Source: UBA9676 sp963837105
GTDB taxonomy: Bacteria > Actinomycetota > Actinomycetes > Streptosporangiales > Streptosporangiaceae
Direction: 5' to 3'
Assembly: GCA_963837105.1 (NCBI GenBank)
Contig: CAWIMG010000025.1
Span: forward strand, 1-64,000
Length of the DNA: 64,000 bases
The stretch's first letter is position 1. The number at the start of each line of letters is the position of its first letter. The notes below the pieces were generated by a model. The model was not told the origin of the DNA. It made no database searches and saw only the letters and a program-made list of their open reading frames with translations. Below are positions 25,782 through 33,471 of this stretch, piece by piece. A program made the position numbers and the translations under genes.

Positions 25782-26666
25782 CTACTTCAGCAGCCGGGAC
25801 AGCCGGCGGTCGGCCAGCGGCTTGCCGCCGGTCTGGCAGGTCGGGCAGTACTGCAGCGCCGAGTCGGCGAACGACACCTCGCGGATGGTGTCGCCGCAGA
25901 CCGGGCAGGGCTGGCCTGCCCGGCCGTGCACGCGCAGGCCGGCCTTCTTCTCGGCCTTGAGGTCGCCCGCGGCGAGCCCGGCGGACCTGGCCACCGCCTC
26001 GGTCAGCGAACTGCGCATCGCGGCGTACAGCCCGGCCACCTCGTCGGCGGACAGGCTGGACGCCAGTTTGAACGGGGACATCCTGGCCGCGTGCAGGACC
26101 TCGTCGGAGTAGGCGTTGCCGATGCCGGCGATGATCCGCTGGTCCCGAAGCACGCCCTTGATCTGGGTGCGGCGGCCCGCCAGCAGCCCGGCCAGCGTCT
26201 GCTCGGTGAACGAGCCGGCCAGCGGGTCCGGGCCGAGCGAGGCGATCCCCGGCACCTCGGCCGGGTCGGCCACCAGGTAGACGGCCAGCCGCTTGCGCGT
26301 GCCCGCCTCGGTCAGGTCGAACCCGCTGCCGTCGGTGAACCGGAGCCGGAATGCCAGCGGGCTCTTGCCGGGCCGGGGCGGCTGCTCGGGCAGGCTGTCC
26401 CGCCAGCGCAGCCAGCCGGCCCTGGCCAGGTGGGTGATCAGGTGCAGCGGGCCGCCGGAGCCGTCGGGCGCTGGGCCGGTCACCAGGTCGAGGAACTTGC
26501 CGTGCCGGGCCGTGCCGGTGAACTCCCGGCCGGCCAGCGAGGTCAGCTCGGGCTGGTAGGTCTTCAGCACCGCGAAGGTCGCGCTCGCGGCCCAGCCGAT
26601 GACCCGGCCGGTCACCGCCGTCCGCAGGAAGACGGCCAGCGACTCGACCTCAGGCAGTTCCGGCAC
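25782..26666 (-). CDS. Fpg/Nei-family DNA glycosylase
   Basis: 294 aa beginning MPELPEVESLA, where Pro2 is the Schiff-base nucleophile and Glu3 the catalytic acid. The H2TH region is present (IKGVLRDQRIIAGIGNAYSDEVL). A C-terminal zinc finger, CPVCGDTIREVSFADSALQYCPTCQ, carries four cysteines. It excises oxidised bases and nicks the resulting abasic site. It could act as Fpg (MutM) or Nei; the sequence alone does not settle substrate preference, although its divergent middle part looks more like actinobacterial Nei-type proteins. Confidence 0.92.
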   Translation of the reverse strand: MPELPEVESLAVFLRTAVTGRVIGWAASATFAVLKTYQPELTSLAGREFTGTARHGKFLDLVTGPAPDGSGGPLHLITHLARAGWLRWRDSLPEQPPRPGKSPLAFRLRFTDGSGFDLTEAGTRKRLAVYLVADPAEVPGIASLGPDPLAGSFTEQTLAGLLAGRRTQIKGVLRDQRIIAGIGNAYSDEVLHAARMSPFKLASSLSADEVAGLYAAMRSSLTEAVARSAGLAAGDLKAEKKAGLRVHGRAGQPCPVCGDTIREVSFADSALQYCPTCQTGGKPLADRRLSRLLK

Positions 26667-26724
26667 ACCTCAATTCTGCCGTGTCCGTGACAGTACGAAC
26701 CGCTAGGCGTTTGGCGTGAAGAAG

Positions 26725-26752
26725 TTGCTTGGCAGGAACTAACATAAATATT
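26725..26752 (+). promoter_or_regulatory. Candidate promoter of the universal stress protein gene
   Basis: TTGCTT (26725-26730), a 16-bp spacer and AATATT (26747-26752) lie in the only AT-rich patch of this intergenic region, about 30 bp before the first possible start codon. The -10 element is imperfect. Confidence 0.35.
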
Positions 26753-26781
26753 GCGGAGCGCACGTCCTCGGCGGAGCATGG

Positions 26782-27321
26782 ATGCACGCAGGGATGAGAG
26801 CGATGGACCAGGCAGAGCAGTCACCGCTCGCGGATGAACCCGGCCGCCGCTGGCGGCGGGCCCGGGCCGGGAGTTCGGCCGGCCGGGCGCAGGCGGCGGA
26901 CGCGCTCGGCCATCCGGTGCTGGTCGGCTACGACGGCACCCCGTCCAGCCGGAACGCACTGGCCTACGCGGCCGGGATCTCCCGCCGGCTCGACCGGCCG
27001 CTGCTCATCGTGTACGTCGCCCCGCCCGGGGTCTATTGCGAGCCGATGACCGGCCAGGTGATCGGTGCGATGCGCGACCAGCGCGAGACCGAGCGCTGGC
27101 TGCTGGCGGAACTGGACGAGGTGTGCGACCGGGCCGGGCTGGAGGTCCGGGCCCTGGCCAGGCGCGGCAACGTGGCCAGGGAACTGGCCGCCGCGGCCGA
27201 CGAGGCCGGCGCGGACGCCCTGGTCATCGGCGCGCCCGGCCATCGCTGGCACCAGGTGGCGGGCTCGGTGTCCGGCTGGCTGGCCCGGCACGCCCACTGC
27301 CCGGTGATCGTGGTGCCCTGA
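26782..27321 (+). CDS. Universal stress protein (UspA family)
   Basis: 179 aa from ATG 26782 (GGAG five bases upstream); ATG 26803 is an alternative. A basic, disordered N-terminal about 40 residues precedes a single Usp domain. It opens PVLVGYDGTPSSRNALAYAAGISRRLDRPLL, split as PVLVGYDGTPSSRNALAYA then AGISRR, and ends LVIGAPGHRWHQVAGSVSGWL with the GxxG...GS nucleotide-binding pattern, so ATP binding is probable. Such proteins modulate stress and dormancy responses. The N-terminal extension is longer than usual. Confidence 0.88.
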   Translation: MHAGMRAMDQAEQSPLADEPGRRWRRARAGSSAGRAQAADALGHPVLVGYDGTPSSRNALAYAAGISRRLDRPLLIVYVAPPGVYCEPMTGQVIGAMRDQRETERWLLAELDEVCDRAGLEVRALARRGNVARELAAAADEAGADALVIGAPGHRWHQVAGSVSGWLARHAHCPVIVVP

Positions 27322-27466
27322 CCGGCGGCGGCCGGCGGTGACCGGGAACGAACCCCACATGGGGCCCCGCCGGGGGTGCGAGACTGTGTTTTCCGGGTAG
27401 CAGTGACGCCGGACCGGGCCTGGCCCGGGACGCGGCCCGGGTGCGCCGGCTCAGCCGGGTGTGTGG

Positions 27467-27549
27467 TGGGCGAGGAGGGATTTGAACCCTCACGTCCTTT
27501 CGGACACACGGACCTGAACCGTGCGCGTCTGCCGTTCCGCCACCCGCCC
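27467..27549 (-). tRNA. tRNA-Leu(CAG)
   Basis: On the minus strand GGGCGGG (from 27549) pairs with CTCGCCC (27468-27474), allowing one G-U pair. The anticodon loop TTCAGGT gives CAG (plus-strand CTG at 27514-27516). There is a class II variable arm and a GGTTCAAATCC T-loop. It lies divergently just upstream of fhaA. Confidence 0.94.
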
Positions 27550-27634
27550 CGGGGCAACGAGTCACGTTAGCACGTCGGCAAGCGAGCCGCCGGCGCCGAT
27601 ACCATCGGATGCGAGCAGGGGAAGGAGGTACCCG

Positions 27635-28390
27635 GTGGGAGTGCTGCAGCGCTTCGAGCGCAGGCTCGAAGGCATGGTGGAGGGTGCCTTCGCGCGGGCG
27701 TTCAAATCCGAGCTCGAGCCGGTGGAGATCGCCAGCGCGGTGCAGCGCGAGATGGATGATCGCGCTGCGATTGTCGCGCAGGGCAGGACCTTGGTGCCGA
27801 ACGACTTCGTGGTCGAACTGTCCGAGACCGACTACGGGCGGCTGGAGGTCTACGCCGACAACCTCGGCATCGAACTCGCCACGCTGGCCCGCGAGCATGC
27901 CAAGGAGCAGGGGTACTCCTTCGTGGGGCCGGTGCGGATGCGGTTCGAGGGCGTGCCCGACCTGACCACCGGCACGTTCCGGATCCGCTCGGGAGTGATC
28001 CGCGGGACCACCGTGGAAGGCGGCGAGATCCGGCGGCCCGCCAGCGACCTGCCCCGCCCGCCGGGTGCCTTCGCTGGGCGGCCACGGCTGCTGGTGTCCG
28101 GCCCGGAGCCGGGCGCGGACGGCAGCATGCAGCGCACCTACGAGCTCACCACGCCAGTGTCGATGCTGGGCCGGGGCACCGACTGCGACCTGCGGCTGGT
28201 CGACCCGGGTGTGTCACGTCACCATGCCGAGCTGCGGGTCGAAGACGATGAGGTGGTGCTGGTCGACCTGGGATCCACCAATGGCACGTTCGTCAACGGG
28301 GAGCCCGTCCGGCGGGTGGCACTGACCGACGGCACGCGCGTCACGCTGGGCCGTACCACCCTGGTGTTCCGCCGGGATGGGATCTACTGA
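27635..28390 (+). CDS. fhaA: FhaA: DUF3662 and FHA domain protein
   Basis: 251 aa from GTG 27635, preceded by a strong GGAAGGAGGT. The N-terminal half is the DUF3662 (FhaA-N) domain (GVLQRFERRLEGMVEGAFARA, GRTLVPNDFVVELS). The C-terminal FHA domain has SMLGRGTDCDLRL, VSRHHAEL and LGSTNGTFVNG, the phosphothreonine-binding loops. In mycobacteria FhaA is a PknB substrate that binds phosphorylated MviN and restrains peptidoglycan synthesis. The long low-complexity linker of the mycobacterial protein is nearly absent here. First gene of the division operon. Confidence 0.93.
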   Translation: MGVLQRFERRLEGMVEGAFARAFKSELEPVEIASAVQREMDDRAAIVAQGRTLVPNDFVVELSETDYGRLEVYADNLGIELATLAREHAKEQGYSFVGPVRMRFEGVPDLTTGTFRIRSGVIRGTTVEGGEIRRPASDLPRPPGAFAGRPRLLVSGPEPGADGSMQRTYELTTPVSMLGRGTDCDLRLVDPGVSRHHAELRVEDDEVVLVDLGSTNGTFVNGEPVRRVALTDGTRVTLGRTTLVFRRDGIY

Positions 28391-28455
28391 CCGCCGGCAG
28401 CGGTCACACTGAATGACGAGACAGCGGCCACGGCCACCCGAGGACACATGACCCG

Positions 28456-28953
28456 ATGAACGCCCTCACGCTCACCCTGATCAGGCTCGCCTTCCTGGCG
28501 GTCCTGTGGCTGTTCGTGATCGCAGCCGTGGGAGTGGTGCGCACTGACATGTTCGGGCCCGCGATGTCGGCCCGGCGGCAGCGGCGGCAGGCGAAGGCAC
28601 AGCAGCGGGCGCCACGGGCCAAGCCGGCCCGGGCGCCCCGCCCGGCCAAGGCGGGCCGGGGGATACCGAACGTGCTGCTGGTGACCGCCGGCACGCTGGC
28701 AGGCACCTCGATCGGGCTCAGTGACCAGCAAATCACCATCGGCCGGGCCAATGACGCCACGCTCGTGCTGGCGGATGACTACGCTTCGAGCCGACATGCC
28801 CGGCTGTTTCCCCAGGACGGGCAGTGGATCGTGGAGGATCTCGGATCGACCAACGGCACGTATCTTGACCGGCAGAAGGTAACCCAGCCGACCCCAGTGC
28901 CGGCCGGGGTGCCGATCCGCATCGGGAAGACCGTTCTGGAACTGCGCAGATGA
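28456..28953 (+). CDS. fhaB: FhaB/FipA: membrane-anchored FHA protein
   Basis: 165 aa. One N-terminal transmembrane helix (LTLIRLAFLAVLWLFVIAAV), a basic Arg/Lys/Ala-rich linker, then an FHA domain with ITIGRANDATLVLADD, SSRHARL and LGSTNGTYLD. The mycobacterial homologue (FipA) is phosphorylated by Pkn kinases and supports division under stress. Its stop overlaps the pstP start (ATGA at 28950-28953), so translation is coupled. Confidence 0.93.
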   Translation: MNALTLTLIRLAFLAVLWLFVIAAVGVVRTDMFGPAMSARRQRRQAKAQQRAPRAKPARAPRPAKAGRGIPNVLLVTAGTLAGTSIGLSDQQITIGRANDATLVLADDYASSRHARLFPQDGQWIVEDLGSTNGTYLDRQKVTQPTPVPAGVPIRIGKTVLELRR

Positions 28954-30398
28954 CACTTGCACTCCGCTATGCGGTCCGCTCAGACGTCGGCCTCCTCCGT
29001 GAGGGGAACGAGGACTCGGCGTACGCGGGCCCGCGCCTGCTCGCCGTCGCCGACGGCATGGGCGGCCACGCGGCGGGCGAGGTGGCCAGCGCGGTCGCCA
29101 TCTCCGCGATCAAGGAACTGGACGAGGACCTGCCCGCGGACGAGCTGCTCGACGCCCTGGCCGAGGCGGTGACCAGGGCCAACCAGCAGCTGCACGAGAT
29201 GGTCACGGCCAACCCGTCCATCGGCGGCATGGGCACGACCCTGACCGCCATGCTATGGTCGGGCGGGCTGGTGGCGCTGTGCCACATCGGGGACTCCCGG
29301 GCGTACGTGCTGTCCGGCGGCGAGTTCCAGCAGCTCACGCACGACCACACGCTCGTCCAGTCGCTGGTCGACGACGGCCGGATCAGCCCGGACGAGGCGG
29401 CCACCCACCCGCAGCGGTCGCTGCTGCTGCGGGCGCTGGACGGCAGCAACGACGTGGAGCCGGACCTGTCGCTGCGGGAAGCACGCGCCGGTGACCGTTA
29501 CCTGCTGTGCTCGGACGGCCTGTCCGGGGTGGTGAGCGAGCAGACCCTGCACCGGACCCTGACCACCACCGCCGACCCGGACGACGCGGTGCGCCAGCTG
29601 ATCGACCTGGCCATCAAGGGCGGCGGCCCGGACAACATCACCTGCATCGTCGCGGACGTGGTGGACAGCACCACCGCGGTGCACCCGCCCACCGCGGTGT
29701 CGGTGCTGGCCGGGGCCGCGTCGAACGGCAGCGGCCGGCCCCCGCTACGGACCGACAGCCCGGCCGGGCGGGCACACGTGCTCACCCAGACCGCCCCGCA
29801 GGCCGCCATCGTGATCGCGCATGACGATCCCGCCCCCCGCGCCGCGGTGGCCGCGACGGAGCCGGAGACGCCGGTCCGGCGGCGCTTCCCGATCGTGAAG
29901 TCATTGCTGGCGCTGCTGATCGTGCTCGTGATCGGGGCCGGCTACCTGGGCTGGCGGTACACCCAGAGCCAGTACTACGTCGGCGCGGACTCCGGCAAGG
30001 TCGTCATCTACCAGGGGGTCAACCAGAACGTGGCCGGGCTCGGCCTGTCCCACGTCTACCAGCGGACCCACATCCCGATGGCGCAGCTGCCGCTGCCCGA
30101 CCAGAGCCTGATCACCGCCACCATCACCGCCAGCAGCCTGGCCCGGGCGCAGCAGATCGTCGGCAACATCCGCAACGACTACCAGACCTGCCAGACCGCG
30201 ATCGCCAGCCTGAACGCCTACCAGGCCAAGATCGCCGCCTACGACGCCGCGCTGGCCGCGTACAAGAAGCAGTACGGCACCACCGGGCCGGTCCGGCACA
30301 AGGGCAAGATCATCCACACCCCGCCGACCCGGCCCGCCGGCACCCAGCCCACCATCCCGAGCGACTGCCCCACCACCGGGACCGGGACGGCCTCGTGA
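28950..30398 (+). CDS. pstP: PstP: PP2C-type Ser/Thr protein phosphatase
   Basis: 482 aa. A PPM/PP2C catalytic domain (residues 1-about 235) with the metal-binding motifs RSDVGLLREGNED, AVADGMGGHAAGE, IGDSRAYVL, LLLCSDGLSG-like RYLLCSDGLSGVV, and GGPDNITCIV. A linker, one transmembrane helix (SLLALLIVLVIGAGYLGW, about residues 318-336) and an extracytoplasmic tail of about 145 residues follow. It dephosphorylates PknB and its substrates. It overlaps fhaB by 4 bp and rodA by 4 bp. Confidence 0.95.
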   Translation: MTLALRYAVRSDVGLLREGNEDSAYAGPRLLAVADGMGGHAAGEVASAVAISAIKELDEDLPADELLDALAEAVTRANQQLHEMVTANPSIGGMGTTLTAMLWSGGLVALCHIGDSRAYVLSGGEFQQLTHDHTLVQSLVDDGRISPDEAATHPQRSLLLRALDGSNDVEPDLSLREARAGDRYLLCSDGLSGVVSEQTLHRTLTTTADPDDAVRQLIDLAIKGGGPDNITCIVADVVDSTTAVHPPTAVSVLAGAASNGSGRPPLRTDSPAGRAHVLTQTAPQAAIVIAHDDPAPRAAVAATEPETPVRRRFPIVKSLLALLIVLVIGAGYLGWRYTQSQYYVGADSGKVVIYQGVNQNVAGLGLSHVYQRTHIPMAQLPLPDQSLITATITASSLARAQQIVGNIRNDYQTCQTAIASLNAYQAKIAAYDAALAAYKKQYGTTGPVRHKGKIIHTPPTRPAGTQPTIPSDCPTTGTGTAS

Positions 30399-31867
30399 GC
30401 GCCGTGGCAACCCCGGGTGAGCCAGCTGGCACCGGGCAGCTGCCCGCCGCCTTCGCCGGCGGGCAGGACCGGCCAGTCCCGATGCCGCGCGGGCGGCGGC
30501 AGACCGAGCTGGCCATGCTGGTCTTCGCGGTTGGCCTGGTGCTGTTCGCCTACGCGAACGTCGGGCTGGGCCTGAACGGGCACATCCCGGCCGGGCTGGT
30601 GGTCTATGGCATCGGGTTCGCGGTGCTGGTCGGGGCCGCGCACCTGGCGGTCCGCCGGCTGGCACCGTGGGCGGACCCGCTGCTGCTGCCGCTGGCCGCG
30701 CTGCTGAACGGCCTCGGGCTGGTGATGATCTACCGGCTGCAGGAGTCGGGGCGGCGCGGCAACCCGGGCAACCTGATCTACGGCATGTCCACCTCGACGG
30801 CGGCCTACCAGCTGGTGTGGAGCGCGCTCGGCATCGCCGGGTTCGTGGCTGTGCTCGCGCTGATCAGGGAGCCGCGGGTGCTCCAGCGCTACACCTACAC
30901 GCTCGGCGCCGTCGGGCTGGTGCTGCTGGCCCTGCCGGCGATGCTGCCCAGCCGGTTCAGCGCGGTGGCGAACACCGGCGCGAAGATCCAGATCGCCGTC
31001 GGCGGGTTCAGCGTCCAGCCGGAGGAGTTCGCCAAGCTGGCGCTGGCCGTGTTCTTCGCCGGCTACCTGGTGGCCAAGCGCGACGTGCTCGCGCTGGCGG
31101 GCCGCCGGGTGCTCGGCATCGACCTGCCCCGCGCGCGCGACCTCGGGCCGGTGCTCATCGCCTGGGGGGCCAGCCTGCTGGTGCTGGTGTTCGAGAGCGA
31201 CGTCGGCACCTCGGCGCTGTTCTTTGGCCTGTTCGTGGTCATGCTGTATGTGGCCACCCAGCGGACGTCCTGGCTGCTCATCGGCGTGCTGCTGTTCGTG
31301 GCGGGGGCGTTCCTGGCATCCAGGCTGTTCGTCCACGTCGGCGACCGGTTCACCGTCTGGCTGCACATGTTCAGCGGGAACAACCCCTCCACCATCTCCT
31401 ACCAGCCGGCGCAGGGCATGTATGGGCTGGGCTACGGCGGGGTGCTCGGCACCGGGCTCGGGCACGGCCAGCCGTACTGGACCCCACTGGTGCAGAGCGA
31501 CTACATCATCACCGCGTTCGGCGAGGAACTCGGGCTGACCGGGCTGATGGCGATCCTGCTGGTCTACGGCCTGATCGTGGAGCGCGGCCTGCGGGCGGCG
31601 ATGGCGGTCCGGGATCCATTCTCCAAGCTGCTGGCCGCCGGGCTCTCGTTCACGGTCGCGCTGCAGGTCTTCGTCATCGTCGGCGGCGTGACCCGGCTCA
31701 TTCCGCTGACCGGCATCACCACCCCGTTCCTGTCCCAGGGCGGCTCCTCGCTGGTCGCCAGCTGGATGCTGATCGCACTGCTGATGCGGGTCAGCGACAC
31801 CGCCCGGCGGCCGGCGCCACAGCCGATCCAGGACGAGGGCATGACCCAGGTGGTGAGAGGCGGATGA
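30395..31867 (+). CDS. rodA: RodA/FtsW-family peptidoglycan polymerase (SEDS)
   Basis: 490 aa, GTG start inside the pstP stop. Ten or so membrane segments of the SEDS family, with the landmarks VQPEEFAKLALAVFFAGYL, FESDVGTSALFFGLF, QGMYGLGYGGVLGTGLGHGQ, AFGEELGLTGLMAILL and TGITTPFLSQGGSSLVASW. SEDS proteins polymerise lipid II glycan strands and work with a cognate class B PBP, encoded next. It overlaps pbpA by 4 bp. Confidence 0.95.
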   Translation: MSAVATPGEPAGTGQLPAAFAGGQDRPVPMPRGRRQTELAMLVFAVGLVLFAYANVGLGLNGHIPAGLVVYGIGFAVLVGAAHLAVRRLAPWADPLLLPLAALLNGLGLVMIYRLQESGRRGNPGNLIYGMSTSTAAYQLVWSALGIAGFVAVLALIREPRVLQRYTYTLGAVGLVLLALPAMLPSRFSAVANTGAKIQIAVGGFSVQPEEFAKLALAVFFAGYLVAKRDVLALAGRRVLGIDLPRARDLGPVLIAWGASLLVLVFESDVGTSALFFGLFVVMLYVATQRTSWLLIGVLLFVAGAFLASRLFVHVGDRFTVWLHMFSGNNPSTISYQPAQGMYGLGYGGVLGTGLGHGQPYWTPLVQSDYIITAFGEELGLTGLMAILLVYGLIVERGLRAAMAVRDPFSKLLAAGLSFTVALQVFVIVGGVTRLIPLTGITTPFLSQGGSSLVASWMLIALLMRVSDTARRPAPQPIQDEGMTQVVRGG

Positions 31868-33363
31868 ACCACGCCCTGCGCCGGGTCTCACTGGTCATCC
31901 TGGGGATGTTCCTGCTGCTGCTCATCAACGTCAACTACGTGCAGGCGTTCGAGCCCTCATTCCTGGCGGCGCAGCCAGACAACCCACGTGTGTTCGCCGA
32001 GCAGTTCCAGTACCAGCGGGGCTCGATCCTCACCGCGGACAACAAGACCATCGCCGAGTCGGTGCACGTCAAGCAGGGCATCTACAGCTACCAGCGGACC
32101 TACCCCGACCCGCTGGTGTACGCGCCGGTCACCGGGTACAACTCGATCTACAGCAACACCGGGATCGAGCAGACCGAGGACAAATACCTGTCCGGGGCCG
32201 CCCCGCAGCTGACCGTGCACAACCTGATCGACCTGCTCACCGGCAAGCCCAAGCGTGGCGCCAGCGTCCAGCTCACCATCAACTCGGTCGCCCAGCAGGC
32301 GGCGTACAACGCGCTCAAGGCGACCAGGCTGCCCAGCGGCGTGGTGGCCATCCAGCCCTCCACCGGCGCCATCCTGGCGCTGGCGTCCTACCCCACCTTC
32401 AACCCGAACAAGTACGCCACCTTCGACGGCGCCCGGCTCAACAAGATCGACAGCCACTACCGGAACGACCCGCGGCAGCCGCTGCTGAACCGGGCCATCG
32501 ACCAGACCTTCCCGCCCGGATCCACCTTCAAAATCGTGACCAGTTCGACCGCGTTCAGCACCGGCAGCTACAACCCCGACACCCGGGTGTACGCGCCGAC
32601 CAACCTGAAGCTGCCGGGCACCACCAACCAGCTGATCAACTACGACAACCTGCCCTGCAACGACGGCAGCAACCCAACCGGGAACGGGAAGGTGCCGATC
32701 ATCTACGCGTTCACGGTGTCCTGCAACACGGTGTTCGGCAACCTGGGCATGCACCTGGGGGACAACGCGCTACGGGCGCAGGCCACCAAGTTCGGCATGA
32801 ACGACCCGAACCTGACCATCCCGCTGCCGGTGGCGCAGAGCAACTACCCGCCCATCCCGAACAACGACCCCGCGCTCACCGCCTACTCGGCGATCGGCCA
32901 GTACAACGACACGGTCACGGCCCTGCAGGAAGCCATGTTCTCGGCCACGATCGCCAACAACGGCAACCTGATGACGCCATACATGGTGCAGCGGGTCATC
33001 GCGCCGGATCTCACCTCGCTGGTCACCGCCCAGCCCACCTCGATGGGCCAGGCGGTCAGCCCGACGGCGGCGGCGCAGGTGGCGAGGATGATGGTGAGTG
33101 TGGTCCAGTCGCCGTACGGCACGGCGCACAACGCCGTCACCTCGATGACCCACTACACGGTCGCGGCCAAGACCGGCACCGCGCAGAACGGGCCCAATAA
33201 CACCGGCCTCGACGATGCGGTATTCACCTGTTACGCACCCGCCACCAACCCGCAGATCGCCATCGGCGTCATAGTCAAAGGCGGTGGGCTGGGTGCCGAC
33301 GCGTCGGCACCGGTCGCGGTGAAGATCCTCCAGGCTTACCTGTCCTCGCTGGCGAAGCGATGA
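31864..33363 (+). CDS. pbpA: PbpA: class B penicillin-binding protein
   Basis: 499 aa, ATG inside the rodA stop. A short cytoplasmic N-terminus and one transmembrane helix (VSLVILGMFLLLLINVNYVQ) lead to a dimerisation region and a transpeptidase domain. The domain carries all three active-site motifs: Ser220-TFK223, SCN (286-288) and KTG (436-438). It crosslinks peptidoglycan with RodA and is a likely PknB substrate by analogy with mycobacteria. The gene stands 108 bp before pknB. Confidence 0.96.
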   Translation: MNHALRRVSLVILGMFLLLLINVNYVQAFEPSFLAAQPDNPRVFAEQFQYQRGSILTADNKTIAESVHVKQGIYSYQRTYPDPLVYAPVTGYNSIYSNTGIEQTEDKYLSGAAPQLTVHNLIDLLTGKPKRGASVQLTINSVAQQAAYNALKATRLPSGVVAIQPSTGAILALASYPTFNPNKYATFDGARLNKIDSHYRNDPRQPLLNRAIDQTFPPGSTFKIVTSSTAFSTGSYNPDTRVYAPTNLKLPGTTNQLINYDNLPCNDGSNPTGNGKVPIIYAFTVSCNTVFGNLGMHLGDNALRAQATKFGMNDPNLTIPLPVAQSNYPPIPNNDPALTAYSAIGQYNDTVTALQEAMFSATIANNGNLMTPYMVQRVIAPDLTSLVTAQPTSMGQAVSPTAAAQVARMMVSVVQSPYGTAHNAVTSMTHYTVAAKTGTAQNGPNNTGLDDAVFTCYAPATNPQIAIGVIVKGGGLGADASAPVAVKILQAYLSSLAKR

Positions 33364-33471
33364 GCACGCGGGGCAGGCTGAGAACGTTCAGGTGCCGGGC
33401 GGCGCCCGGTGTGTCCTGCGCGCCGGGGTGGCATCCCACCCCACCCCAGGGTTGACTACATCCAGGACGGT

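Noticed and set aside
30667..33363. An 898-codon frame suggesting a fusion ahead of PbpA
   Set aside because: The first part is an out-of-frame reading of rodA; PbpA starts at ATG 31864, which overlaps the rodA stop.
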